From Flavobacterium panici (GTDB lineage Bacteria > Bacteroidota > Bacteroidia > Flavobacteriales > Flavobacteriaceae), in the NCBI RefSeq assembly GCF_903819335.1, contig NZ_CAIJDE010000036.1, positions 105,645-169,644 of the forward strand: 64,000 nt of DNA, in the 5' to 3' direction. Of the stretch, positions 31,831 to 39,956 are shown piece after piece (position 1 is the first letter of the stretch; every line of letters starts with the position of its first letter). The notes beneath the pieces are model-generated. The model did no database searches and was not told the origin of the DNA. It saw only the letters and a list, made by a program, of their open reading frames with translations. The position numbers were made by a program, and so were the translations under genes.

Positions 31831-32391
31831 ATGAAAAAAGTAATTTTAACTGCTATTGCAGTCTTAGGATTTGTATTTGCAAATGCGCAAACAACGGGTT
31901 TCTCTAAAGGAGATGTATTTGTTTCAGGAGCTTTCAATGTAGGTTCTCAAAAAACTGGGGATTTTAAATCAAGTGATTTTACTCTTGTCCCAAGTGCTGG
32001 TTATTTTGTGACTGAAAATATTGCAATTGGAGCAAAATTAGGTTTTAGTACATCGAAAGAAGGAGATGACAAAACTAATAACTTTACAGTAGGAGCTTTT
32101 GGTAGATACTATTTTACTCCAGCTTCTCAATTCTCAGTTTATGGTCAGGCTGGATTTGATTACATGAACTCAAAAGAAAAACCTAGTGATTTTAAATCAA
32201 ACACAATTGGTGGGAACATTGGTTTAGGTATGAGCTATTTCTTGTCTAATCATTTTGCTATCGAAGCTACTTGGATTGGTTTAGGTTATTATGTTGACAA
32301 CAACGGTGGTCATGGAGCAGAGAAAACTAATACTTTTGGTTTTGGAACAGATTTAAGAGATGTAAGTTTTGGAGTTGTTTACAAATTCTAA
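31831..32391 (+). CDS. Outer-membrane beta-barrel protein (OmpX/OmpA-barrel-like)
   Basis: A 186-residue protein with a signal peptide MKKVILTAIAVLGFVFANAQ almost identical to that of 33379. The mature part differs from its neighbours: SKGDVFVSGAFNVGSQ, LVPSAGYFVTENIAIGAKLG and VYGQAGFDYMNS, ending VSFGVVYKF. This looks like an eight-stranded OMP_b-brl barrel. A terminator lies at 32420. It shares regulation signals and signal peptide with the tandem paralogs. Confidence 0.92.
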   Translation: MKKVILTAIAVLGFVFANAQTTGFSKGDVFVSGAFNVGSQKTGDFKSSDFTLVPSAGYFVTENIAIGAKLGFSTSKEGDDKTNNFTVGAFGRYYFTPASQFSVYGQAGFDYMNSKEKPSDFKSNTIGGNIGLGMSYFLSNHFAIEATWIGLGYYVDNNGGHGAEKTNTFGFGTDLRDVSFGVVYKF

Positions 32392-32419
32392 AAGAAAATA
32401 TTTTTAGTTAGTTTTTTAA

Positions 32420-32450
32420 AAAGCTTCCTCATTTTTGAGGGAGCTTTTTT
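32420..32450 (+). terminator. Terminator after OMP gene 31831
   Basis: AAGCTTCCTC and GAGGGAGCTT form a stem followed by a T run. Almost the same hairpin occurs at 33211-33245 after the next paralog. Confidence 0.8.
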
Positions 32451-32551
32451 CTTTTCATTTAAAAATAAATTGATATAAACTATAAATAGTTTATCTACTT
32501 ATTAGTCTTTTATTTGTTAAATTCCTAATTAATTTTTATGAAGTATAATTT

Positions 32552-32559
32552 TATATTTG
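32552..32559 (+). promoter_or_regulatory. -7 promoter element of OMP gene 32587
   Basis: TATATTTG lies 27 nt before the ATG. The 40 bp before it (TTTGTTAAATTCC and TTTTTATGAAG) recur upstream of 33379, so the promoter was duplicated with the gene. Confidence 0.65.
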
Positions 32560-32586
32560 GCAGATAAATTTCAAAAACAAATAAAA

Positions 32587-33189
32587 ATGAAAAAAATTAT
32601 GTTTACTGTTACCGCAGTAATGGCCTTTGCATTTTCAAATGCTCAAGAAGTTAAATTTGGAGTAAAAGCAGGTGTTAACTTAACTACATTAACAGGAGAT
32701 ATTGAAGAGGCGTCTTCAAAAGTTGGATTCCATGTTGGTGGATTTGCAGAAATTAAACTTTCTGATAAATTTTCTATTCAGCCAGAAGTTCTTTATTCAA
32801 CTCAAGGAGCTAAAGAGAAAGGTGAATTTGAGTTTAATGGAGATGTTTATGACGTTGAAATGAACTATAAATTGGCTTACATTAATGTTCCAGTATTAGC
32901 AAAATATTATGTTGCTGAAAAATTTAGCCTTGAAGCTGGACCACAAATTGGTTTTCTTGTAAGTGCAAAAGGTAAAGCAACTGTTCTTGGTAACTCTGAA
33001 GAAGATGATATTAAAGATGGTTTTGAATCAATTGATTTTGGAGTTGATTTTGGTGCTGGTTACGATTTTACTGAAAATCTTTCTGTAGGACTTCGTTACA
33101 ATCTTGGTTTGGCAAATTTAGCTAAAGATGCTGAAGATTATAAAATTAACAATAGTGTATTCTCATTATCTGTTGGATACAAATTCTAA
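32587..33189 (+). CDS. Outer-membrane beta-barrel protein, tandem paralog 1
   Basis: The start at MKKIMFTVTAVMAFAFSNAQ gives a 200-residue protein; the open frame begins earlier at 32557 but overlaps the promoter. EVKFGVKAGVNLTTLTGDIE, EIKLSDKFSIQPEVLYSTQG, KYYVAEKFSLEAGPQIGFLV and NLSVGLRYNLGLANL, ending SLSVGYKF, match the paralog at 34106 closely. It is an outer-membrane barrel of unknown ligand. Confidence 0.92.
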   Translation: MKKIMFTVTAVMAFAFSNAQEVKFGVKAGVNLTTLTGDIEEASSKVGFHVGGFAEIKLSDKFSIQPEVLYSTQGAKEKGEFEFNGDVYDVEMNYKLAYINVPVLAKYYVAEKFSLEAGPQIGFLVSAKGKATVLGNSEEDDIKDGFESIDFGVDFGAGYDFTENLSVGLRYNLGLANLAKDAEDYKINNSVFSLSVGYKF

Positions 33190-33210
33190 TAAAATATTCT
33201 TTTTAGTTTA

Positions 33211-33245
33211 AAAAGCTTTCTCATTTTTTGAGGGAGCTTTTTCTT
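33211..33245 (+). terminator. Terminator after OMP gene 32587
   Basis: AAAAGCTTTCTC pairs with GAGGGAGCTTTTT around a T-rich loop; close copy of the hairpin at 32420. Confidence 0.75.
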
Positions 33246-33341
33246 TTCATTTAAAGGCAAATTCACCTTGTGTTAACAATTTGTATGCTTATTACTATTT
33301 TTTTTGTTAAATTCCAAATTAGTTTTTATGAAGAATATTTT

Positions 33342-33349
33342 TATATTTG
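33342..33349 (+). promoter_or_regulatory. -7 promoter element of OMP gene 33379
   Basis: TATATTTG 29 nt before the ATG, with upstream sequence nearly equal to that of 32587. Confidence 0.62.
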
Positions 33350-33378
33350 ATTATTAAATTTAACCAAAACAAATTAAG

Positions 33379-33957
33379 ATGAAGAAAGTTATTTTAACAG
33401 CAATTGCTATTTTAGCATTTGGCTTCGCTAATGCACAGCAAACAAGATTTGGAGTAAAAGGAGGTCTAAGCCTTACAAATTTTTCTGGAGATGTAGATAC
33501 TAATACAAAAGTAGGTTTTGTAGTTGGTGGTTTCGCAGAAATTAAAGTTATAGAGAGATTGTCTATTCAGCCAGAACTTTTGTTTTCTGCACAAGGAGCT
33601 AAATATGATTTTATTGGTAATAATGATGACGGAGATCTTAAATTAAACTACATCAATATACCAGTTTTAGCAAAATTTTATATTACTAAACAATTTACCG
33701 TTGAAGGTGGTCCTCAAATAGGTTTCTTAGTTTCTGCTAAAGACGAAGGAGAAGATGTGAAGGATTTTTACAAATCGGCAGACTTCGGTTTCAATTTTGG
33801 AGCGGGATATAATTTTACAGATAACTTTTCTGTAGGTTTACGCTACACAGTTGGTTTGTCAGGAGTTGTTGATAGAGGGGATTATGATGATCTTGATGAT
33901 TATTATGATAGTGCTAAAAATAGCGTTTTAGCGATAACTGCTGCATATAAATTCTAA
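33379..33957 (+). CDS. Outer-membrane beta-barrel protein, tandem paralog 2
   Basis: A 192-residue protein with signal peptide MKKVILTAIAILAFGFANAQ. TRFGVKGGLSLTNFSGDVD, GGFAEIKVIERLSIQPELLF and KFYITKQFTVEGGPQIGFLV mark the porin-family barrel. An acidic stretch near residues 165-180 (RGDYDDLDDYYD) probably forms a surface loop unique to this copy. It ends AITAAYKF. A terminator follows at 33981. Confidence 0.92.
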   Translation: MKKVILTAIAILAFGFANAQQTRFGVKGGLSLTNFSGDVDTNTKVGFVVGGFAEIKVIERLSIQPELLFSAQGAKYDFIGNNDDGDLKLNYINIPVLAKFYITKQFTVEGGPQIGFLVSAKDEGEDVKDFYKSADFGFNFGAGYNFTDNFSVGLRYTVGLSGVVDRGDYDDLDDYYDSAKNSVLAITAAYKF

Positions 33958-33980
33958 TCAGAATTTTTAAAATACTTAAA

Positions 33981-34007
33981 AACCTTCCAGAAATGGAAGG
34001 TTTTTTT
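33981..34007 (+). terminator. Terminator after OMP gene 33379
   Basis: AACCTTCCA (33981-33989) pairs with TGGAAGGTT (33994-34002), then T run. The loop and stem recur at 34754-34778. Confidence 0.82.
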
Positions 34008-34067
34008 ATGCATGAAATTTAATATTAAAATGTTTTAACAACACTTATATTTTGATAAGTAAATATC

Positions 34068-34075
34068 TATATTTG
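34068..34075 (+). promoter_or_regulatory. -7 promoter element of OMP gene 34106
   Basis: TATATTTG 30 nt before the ATG, the same octamer and similar distance as for its paralogs. Confidence 0.6.
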
Positions 34076-34105
34076 GCTAAATTATTTTTAACCAAAAACA
34101 AAAAA

Positions 34106-34729
34106 ATGAAAAAAGTTATGTTATCTGCAATTGCAGTTATGGCATTTGGTATGGCAAATGCACAAGACGTAAAATTTGGTCTTAAAGGAGGTTTAAATGT
34201 TTCTAATTTTTCTGGAGATACAGAAGGAATTGATTTTAAATCTCGATTCGGGTTTAACGTTGGGGGATTTGTAGAAATTAAATTCTCTGAAAAATTTGCC
34301 TTACAGCCTGAAGTTTTATATTCTACACAAGGTGCAAAAGTTGACAATTTTAATCTGGATGTTGACGGAATAGGTACTGTTAATGCAGATGTTGCCTTTA
34401 ACCTTACTTATATAAATGTTCCTGTAATGTTTAAATATTTTGCTGCAGAAAAGTTCTCACTAGAGGCTGGTCCGCAAATTGGGTTTTTAGTTTCTGCAGA
34501 AACTAAGACAAAAGTAGACGGTTACGGAAGTAGTAAAGTTGACATTAAAGATAACTTTGAATCAATTGATTTTGGATTGAATTTAGGAGCTGGATATGAT
34601 TTTACAGAAAACTTCTCTGCTGGTGTAAGATATAATTTAGGATTAGCTAATATTGCTAAAACTGAAGAAGGAGATGACTCGAAAGTTCATAACGGAGTTT
34701 TTTCATTATCTGTTGGATATAAATTCTAA
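34106..34729 (+). CDS. Outer-membrane beta-barrel protein, tandem paralog 3
   Basis: The start at MKKVMLSAIAVMAFGMANAQ gives 207 residues; an earlier in-frame ATG at 34052 would translate the promoter. DVKFGLKGGLNVSNFSGDTE, EIKFSEKFALQPEVLYSTQG, KYFAAEKFSLEAGPQIGFLV and NFSAGVRYNLGLANIAK, ending SLSVGYKF, show near identity of plan with 32587. xerD follows after a terminator. Confidence 0.92.
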   Translation: MKKVMLSAIAVMAFGMANAQDVKFGLKGGLNVSNFSGDTEGIDFKSRFGFNVGGFVEIKFSEKFALQPEVLYSTQGAKVDNFNLDVDGIGTVNADVAFNLTYINVPVMFKYFAAEKFSLEAGPQIGFLVSAETKTKVDGYGSSKVDIKDNFESIDFGLNLGAGYDFTENFSAGVRYNLGLANIAKTEEGDDSKVHNGVFSLSVGYKF

Positions 34730-34753
34730 TTAGAATTCTAAAATATTCAAAAG

Positions 34754-34778
34754 CCTTCCAGAAATGGAAGGTTTTTTT
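34754..34778 (+). terminator. Terminator after OMP gene 34106
   Basis: CCTTCCA (34754-34760) and TGGAAGG (34765-34771) followed by T residues. Confidence 0.82.
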
Positions 34779-34806
34779 ATGCCCAAAAATGTTTTACTTT
34801 GTAAAT

Positions 34807-35703
34807 ATGAAATGGAACAATTATATAAAAGACTATCAATCGTATCTGCGAATAGAAAGAGGTTTGTCTAAAAATACAATTGAAAACTACAGCTTTGATA
34901 TTGAGCGATTATGTCTTTTTTTAGAAACCAATCAAATTGATGTTTCGCCTATAAAAATTACAGATGAAACCATTCAGCAGTTTATATATTCGGTTTCAAA
35001 AGAAGTAAATCCGCGTTCGCAGGCGAGGATTATTTCTGGTTTGAAAAGTTTTTTTAATTATTTGGTTTTTGAAGATTATAGAAATGATAGTCCGCTAGAA
35101 TTAATTGAAAGCCCAAAAACCGGACGAAAACTTCCCGATACATTATCCATAAAAGATATTGATGCACTTATCGCAGCCATTGATTTAAGCAGTAATGAAG
35201 GAGAAAGAAATCGAGCTATTTTAGAAACATTATATGGCTGCGGACTTCGGGTTTCTGAATTGGTTTCACTTAAAATATCAGATTTATTTTTTGATGAAGG
35301 TTTTATAAAAATTACTGGAAAAGGAAATAAAGAACGTTTTGTGCCCATTGGAAAATTAACTAAAAAATACATTGAAATCTATCAGGACGAGATTAGGGTA
35401 CATCTCAATATTAAAAAAGGCTGTGAAGATACTTTGTTTCTAAACCGCAGAGGAAACCAGTTAACGCGCGCCATGATTTTTACGATTATAAAAGATTTGG
35501 CGGTAAAAATTGGTTTAAATAAAAATATAAGCCCGCATACTTTACGCCATTCCTTTGCAACGCATTTACTGGAAAATGGTGCCGACTTAAGATCTATTCA
35601 ATTAATGCTGGGACATGAATCTATTACAACAACAGAAATTTATGTACACCTGGACAGAAGTTTCCTGACAGAAGTAATGCATTCGTATCATCCGCGGAAG
35701 TAA
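34807..35703 (+). CDS. xerD: Tyrosine recombinase XerD
   Basis: The ATG at 34807 (MKWNNYIKDYQSYLRIERG) gives 298 residues, the usual XerC/D length. An N-terminal SAM-like core-binding domain (about 1-90) precedes the catalytic domain with Arg in LYGCGLRVSEL, Lys in TGKGNKERFVPIG, His-x-x-Arg in SPHTLRHSFATHL, LGHESITTTEIYVH and the terminal Tyr. It resolves chromosome dimers at dif during division. No att sites or phage genes are nearby, so it is the housekeeping enzyme rather than an integrase. Confidence 0.94.
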   Translation: MKWNNYIKDYQSYLRIERGLSKNTIENYSFDIERLCLFLETNQIDVSPIKITDETIQQFIYSVSKEVNPRSQARIISGLKSFFNYLVFEDYRNDSPLELIESPKTGRKLPDTLSIKDIDALIAAIDLSSNEGERNRAILETLYGCGLRVSELVSLKISDLFFDEGFIKITGKGNKERFVPIGKLTKKYIEIYQDEIRVHLNIKKGCEDTLFLNRRGNQLTRAMIFTIIKDLAVKIGLNKNISPHTLRHSFATHLLENGADLRSIQLMLGHESITTTEIYVHLDRSFLTEVMHSYHPRK

Positions 35704-35847
35704 TTTTTTGGGAAGTGTCTGGTTTTTTTACGCCAAAAGTTATAACTTGGTATCACATTTGTATTCAAAGGGAAGTAAATTAAAAGGATTTTGAGGATTT
35801 TTTTTAACTCAGATCCAGTAAGATATTATTTACTTAAATAGCGACAT

Positions 35848-37368
35848 ATGATTTTTGATTTGTACAGTAATGAAGACTGCATGGAAGTAAATAATTTTTA
35901 CAGAAAATTATTTGCCGAAATGCCAGATTTGCTTTTTCAATTTGTTATAGATACTCATAATCATTATACTTTTCCTCTAGTGAGTAAATCAGTTGATGAA
36001 ATTTTTGAACTTTCCTTCAAAGAATTTACAGACGATATTAAACACATTATTTACGAACGCGTTTTTGAACAGGACAGGGAAAAATTTTTTCAGTCCCTTG
36101 TAAAAGCACGTAAAGAAATTGTGCCTTGGGAATTAGAGTTCAGGTCTGTTTTACCCAAAAAAGGACTGCGCTGGTTTAGGGTTTCTGCGAAAACAGAACT
36201 ATCTTCCGATGGAAAAGTTAGTTTTTTTGGACATATCTCTGATATTACCGATTTAAAAGACAAAGAAGAAAAACTCCGTATTTCTGAAGAACGTTTCCAG
36301 TTTGCACTTGATGCATCAACAGTGGGAATCTGGGATTGGGATATGGCTACGAATAATGTTTTTTATTCTTCACTCTCCTTAAAAATCTTAGAATTAGAAT
36401 CGGCAGATATTTTTGACGACCCGGAACGCTGGGATAAAATTGTGCATCCTGACGATCTTCCAAAATATTACTCAGACATTAAAGAACATTTTGATAATAA
36501 GATTCCGTATTATGAAAATTACCATCGTGTAATGACCTCAAGCGGTAATTATAAATGGATTCTGGATAGGGGAAAAGTAATAAAACGTGATGAAAACGGT
36601 AAGCCATTACGTGTTATTGGGACTCACACTGACATTTCTCTGCAAAAAGAAAAAGAATTGGAGCTTTTAAAAACAATGAAATTGTACAGCGACCAAAATA
36701 GTCGATTGTTGAACTTTTCGCATATTGTTTCGCACAACTTAAATACGCAGGCAGGAAATATAAAATCGATTTTAGATTTTATTGATGAAGATGGAGGAAA
36801 AGGAACTGTTGGCGAAATGCTCGAACATCTTCGTACGGTTTCAAATGATTTAAATGAAACAATTTCTAACTTAACGCAAATTGTAAAAACACAGAGTAAT
36901 ATTAATATTGCCGTTGAGCCTTTGATGCTTTGCGAATATATCGAGAAAACAGTTGCGACTATAAAAGGATACGATAAGCAGAAAAAAGTTACGATTGTAA
37001 ATAATGTTCCGCAATATTTGACCATTAATTTTAATCCGGCTTATCTTGAAAGTGTTTTGCTCAATTTTACCACAAATGCTATAAAATATGGACATCCGGA
37101 TCGGGATCCGCTTATTGTATTTGATTTTGGAATCGAGCCAGAAGGATATAAATCTTTAAAAATTACAGATAACGGTTTAGGAATCGATTTAAAAGTCTAT
37201 GGCGAATTATTATTCGGGATGTATAAAACGTTTCATAAACATGAAGAAGCACGCGGAATAGGCTTGTATATTACCAGAAACCAAATAGAAGCGATGAAAG
37301 GAACCGTTTCTGTAGAAAGTGAAGTTGGAGTAGGGACGAGCTTTAAAATCGTTTTTAACGATCTCTAA
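35848..37368 (+). CDS. PAS-domain sensor histidine kinase
   Basis: A 506-residue soluble kinase. Two PAS domains are seen: about 15-135, ending FFGHISDITDLKD, and about 145-270, with FQFALDASTVGIWDWDM and RVIGTHTDISLQKEKE. The phosphoacceptor helix has His296 in HIVSHNLNTQAGN. The ATPase domain has the N box NFTTNAIKYGHP, ITDNGLGID and EARGIGLYITRNQ. No membrane segment or response regulator is present or adjacent, so it is an orphan cytosolic sensor. Met12 is an alternative start. Confidence 0.93.
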   Translation: MIFDLYSNEDCMEVNNFYRKLFAEMPDLLFQFVIDTHNHYTFPLVSKSVDEIFELSFKEFTDDIKHIIYERVFEQDREKFFQSLVKARKEIVPWELEFRSVLPKKGLRWFRVSAKTELSSDGKVSFFGHISDITDLKDKEEKLRISEERFQFALDASTVGIWDWDMATNNVFYSSLSLKILELESADIFDDPERWDKIVHPDDLPKYYSDIKEHFDNKIPYYENYHRVMTSSGNYKWILDRGKVIKRDENGKPLRVIGTHTDISLQKEKELELLKTMKLYSDQNSRLLNFSHIVSHNLNTQAGNIKSILDFIDEDGGKGTVGEMLEHLRTVSNDLNETISNLTQIVKTQSNINIAVEPLMLCEYIEKTVATIKGYDKQKKVTIVNNVPQYLTINFNPAYLESVLLNFTTNAIKYGHPDRDPLIVFDFGIEPEGYKSLKITDNGLGIDLKVYGELLFGMYKTFHKHEEARGIGLYITRNQIEAMKGTVSVESEVGVGTSFKIVFNDL

Positions 37369-37377
37369 ATAATTAAT

Positions 37378-37405
37378 AAAGGCTGTCAAATGACAGCCTT
37401 TTTAA
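37378..37405. terminator. Bidirectional terminator between kinase and rny
   Basis: AAAGGCTGTCA (37378-37388) and TGACAGCCTTT (37391-37401) with a 2-nt centre and flanking A and T runs, placed between convergent genes. Confidence 0.82.
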
Positions 37406-37426
37406 TTTTATATAATAGAAAGAGAA

Positions 37427-38989
37427 TTATTTAGCAATGTTCACTGCTCTTGTTTCTCTGATTACAGTAACTTTTACCTGACCCGGATAAGTCATTTCTG
37501 TTTGGATTTTTTGTGAAATTTCAAATGATAAATTTGCAGCATTGTCATCAGAAACTTTTTCGCTTTCTACAATAACACGTAATTCTCTACCAGCCTGAAT
37601 TGCATAAGCATTTTTCACACCGCTAAATCCGTAAGCAACATCTTCAAGATCTTTCAAACGTTGAATGTATGAATCTAAAACCTGACGTCTTGCACCTGGT
37701 CTTGCACCAGAAATAGCATCACAAACCTGAACGATTGGTGATAATAATGATTTCATTTCAATCTCGTCGTGGTGCGCACCAATAGCGTTGCAAACCTCTT
37801 CTTTTTCGCCGTATTTCTCAGCCCACTGCATACCTAATAATGCGTGTGGTAAATCACTTTCTGTATCTGGAACTTTACCAATATCGTGAAGTAAACCTGC
37901 TCTTTTTGCCAGTTTTACATTCAAGCCTAATTCAGCTGCCATGATACCGCAAAGTTTAGAAACTTCTCTTGAGTGTTGTAATAAGTTTTGTCCGTAAGAA
38001 GAACGGTATTTCATTCTACCCACAACTTTAATCAATTCAGGATGTAAACCGTGAATTCCTAAATCGATCACAGTACGTTTTCCAACTTCGATAATTTCAT
38101 CATCAATTTGTTTAGCCGTTTTAGCAACAACCTCTTCAATTCTTGCAGGGTGAATACGTCCGTCAGTAACTAATTTGTGTAAAGACAAACGAGCAATTTC
38201 TCTACGAACCGGATCAAAACAAGAAAGGATAATAGCTTCCGGTGTATCATCAACAATGATTTCAACTCCAGTTGCAGCTTCAAGAGCTCTAATGTTACGA
38301 CCTTCACGGCCAATAATTCTACCTTTTACATCATCAGATTCAATGTTGAATACAGAAACACAGTTCTCAACAGCTTCTTCCGTTCCAACTCTTTGAATAG
38401 TGTTGATGATGATTTTTTTAGCTTCTTGCTGAGCTGTAAGTTTAGCTTCTTCAATGGTTTCCTGAATGTGAGACATAGCTTTGCTTTTAGCTTCGGCTTT
38501 TAAACCTTCCACTAATTGCTCTTTTGCTTCTTCTGCAGAAAGTCCTGAAATAACTTCAAGCTGCTGCAATTGACTTTTGTGTAATTTGTCAACTTCAGCT
38601 TGTTTTTTATCTAAAACTTCAATTTTGTTATTGTATTCTTCTGTTTTAGCTTCAAAATCGTCGTTTACTTTTTTAGCTTTAGAAAGCTCGTTAGAAATCT
38701 GAGATTCTTTATCACGTACGCGTTTTTCTACTTCGGCTACTTTTTTATCGCGTGCCAGAATAACTTGTTCGTGTTCCGATTTTAATTCGATAAAACGTTC
38801 TTTTGCCTGAAGGATTTTATCTTTTTTTATGTTTTCAGCTTCTAAATTAGCATCTTTTAAAATGGAAGCTGCTTCTTTTTTAGCATTTTTGATTAGGTTT
38901 GAAATATTGCTTTTCTCGATGATTTTAGCTATTGCAAAACCTGCCGCAATACCTACAATACCTGAAATAATGATCGTTATGATGTCCAT
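37427..38989 (-). CDS. rny: Ribonuclease Y
   Basis: A 520-residue membrane-anchored endoribonuclease that starts mRNA decay. It has an N-terminal helix (about 3-23), a long coiled coil (about 35-200), a KH domain with [20 protein letters not shown], and an HD domain with [14 protein letters not shown] and [10 protein letters not shown]. The length is normal. It is followed on the same strand by no gene; the 6S-like RNA and zapA lie upstream on that strand. Confidence 0.97.
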   Translation of the reverse strand: MDIITIIISGIVGIAAGFAIAKIIEKSNISNLIKNAKKEAASILKDANLEAENIKKDKILQAKERFIELKSEHEQVILARDKKVAEVEKRVRDKESQISNELSKAKKVNDDFEAKTEEYNNKIEVLDKKQAEVDKLHKSQLQQLEVISGLSAEEAKEQLVEGLKAEAKSKAMSHIQETIEEAKLTAQQEAKKIIINTIQRVGTEEAVENCVSVFNIESDDVKGRIIGREGRNIRALEAATGVEIIVDDTPEAIILSCFDPVRREIARLSLHKLVTDGRIHPARIEEVVAKTAKQIDDEIIEVGKRTVIDLGIHGLHPELIKVVGRMKYRSSYGQNLLQHSREVSKLCGIMAAELGLNVKLAKRAGLLHDIGKVPDTESDLPHALLGMQWAEKYGEKEEVCNAIGAHHDEIEMKSLLSPIVQVCDAISGARPGARRQVLDSYIQRLKDLEDVAYGFSGVKNAYAIQAGRELRVIVESEKVSDDNAANLSFEISQKIQTEMTYPGQVKVTVIRETRAVNIAK

Positions 38990-39010
38990 GTTTGTTAGGG
39001 TTTATATATA

Positions 39011-39175
39011 AAAAAAGCCTACATTAATTGCTTGTATAAACTCGTAAAGACAAGTTTTGAGCTAACTCACTGTTCAAGTTTCCCGGTCAAAGCTGGGCAT
39101 ACTATAGTAGCGACGATTTGCTCATTCTAAATTGTTAGTGTTGAGTTTACCAATTGTGAACTAATGTAGGCAGTA
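39011..39175 (-). ncRNA. ssrS: Candidate 6S RNA (6S-Flavo type)
   Basis: Between zapA and rny the minus strand carries no frame but a strong closing stem: GCCTACATTAGTT (39159-39171) pairs with AATTAATGTAGGC (39017-39029), followed by seven T ending near 39010. The interior has unpaired-looking bulges and a GC-rich part (CCCAGCTTTGACCGGG) as in a long interrupted hairpin. Size (about 165 nt), structure, phylum and neighbourhood to zapA, also the partner of ssrS in Proteobacteria, fit 6S-Flavo RNA, which would bind and inhibit the housekeeping RNA polymerase. I recognise it by these features and not by a search. Confidence 0.72.
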
Positions 39176-39197
39176 TCTTAGTTTATGTAAAGAACGT

Positions 39198-39491
39198 TTA
39201 ATTTTCGAGATATTGATCTAAAAGCGAATTTAATCTTTTAATTCGTTCAATGGTTTCTTCGCCATCGATTGCGTTATCAATTTGTTTTTGTTCCACCTGC
39301 GATGCAAATTGCAATGCGCACATGGCTAATACATCTTGTTTATCGCGAACTGCGTAACTTTCTTCGAATTGCTTGATCATAGCATCAATTTTTTTTGAGG
39401 CGCTTCTAAGGCCTTCTTCCTGAGCGGGTTCAACCGTTAATGGGTAAACGCGGTCGGCAATTGATATTTTAATTCTAAGCTTTCCGTCCAT
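39198..39491 (-). CDS. zapA: Cell division protein ZapA
   Basis: A 97-residue protein with the family start LRIKISIADRVYPLTVEPAQ, EGLRSASKKIDAMIKQFEE and a coiled-coil C-terminus from about residue 60. ZapA crosslinks FtsZ filaments at the division ring in the cytosol. It lies 4 nt downstream of a small coiled-coil gene, and a candidate 6S RNA is 23 nt downstream. Confidence 0.93.
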   Translation of the reverse strand: MDGKLRIKISIADRVYPLTVEPAQEEGLRSASKKIDAMIKQFEESYAVRDKQDVLAMCALQFASQVEQKQIDNAIDGEETIERIKRLNSLLDQYLEN

Positions 39492-39495
39492 GTTT

Positions 39496-39786
39496 CTAAT
39501 CTGATAATTGCGCTATACAGTAATCAATTTCGCGAATTAATGAATTTATTTTAAGCTTTGTCTCTCTCTTGTTATTGTCGCTGCCAAGCAACGAATTGGC
39601 TATCTTAAGTGTTTCATATTGCTTTTTCAAAGCTTCCATTTCTTCAGATTGTTTCTGGATAATTTGCACCGCTTTGTCTAATTCTAATCGTAATTCCTGA
39701 TTATTTTTTTCCAGGCCTTTTGATTTTTCAAAAAGCTTCTCGACTTTATATTCAAGAGTATCAATTATTTCGGCAATTACACTCAT
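39496..39786 (-). CDS. Small coiled-coil protein, possibly ZapB-like
   Basis: A 96-residue protein, almost entirely heptad-like (about 10-70: IIDTLEYKVEKLFEKSKGLE, then LRLELDKAVQIIQKQSEEME). It ends REIDYCIAQLSD. Its position 4 nt upstream of zapA suggests a division role; ZapB of E. coli is also a small coiled coil that binds ZapA, but sequence alone does not prove homology. Confidence 0.8.
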   Translation of the reverse strand: MSVIAEIIDTLEYKVEKLFEKSKGLEKNNQELRLELDKAVQIIQKQSEEMEALKKQYETLKIANSLLGSDNNKRETKLKINSLIREIDYCIAQLSD

Positions 39787-39956
39787 TATAAATCCTATTC
39801 ATTACTTAATCATACAAAGTTAGTATTCCTTTTTATTAATGCAATTTTTTCTCGATTTTTTTGCATTAAAAATAGACAAATAAATGAATTTCAATCAATT
39901 GTGTTTTTGTGAGATTTTCTTCGGTTTTTACCTGTTAATTTTTTATCTTAGCAAAA

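Noticed and set aside
34807..35703. Tyrosine recombinase as integrase of a mobile element
   Set aside because: It has XerD length and motifs, is next to core genes, and no att repeats, tRNA target or phage genes are present.
36624..37025. 133-residue antisense frame inside the histidine kinase
   Set aside because: Composition is the mirror of the kinase coding strand, with no start signals or family features.
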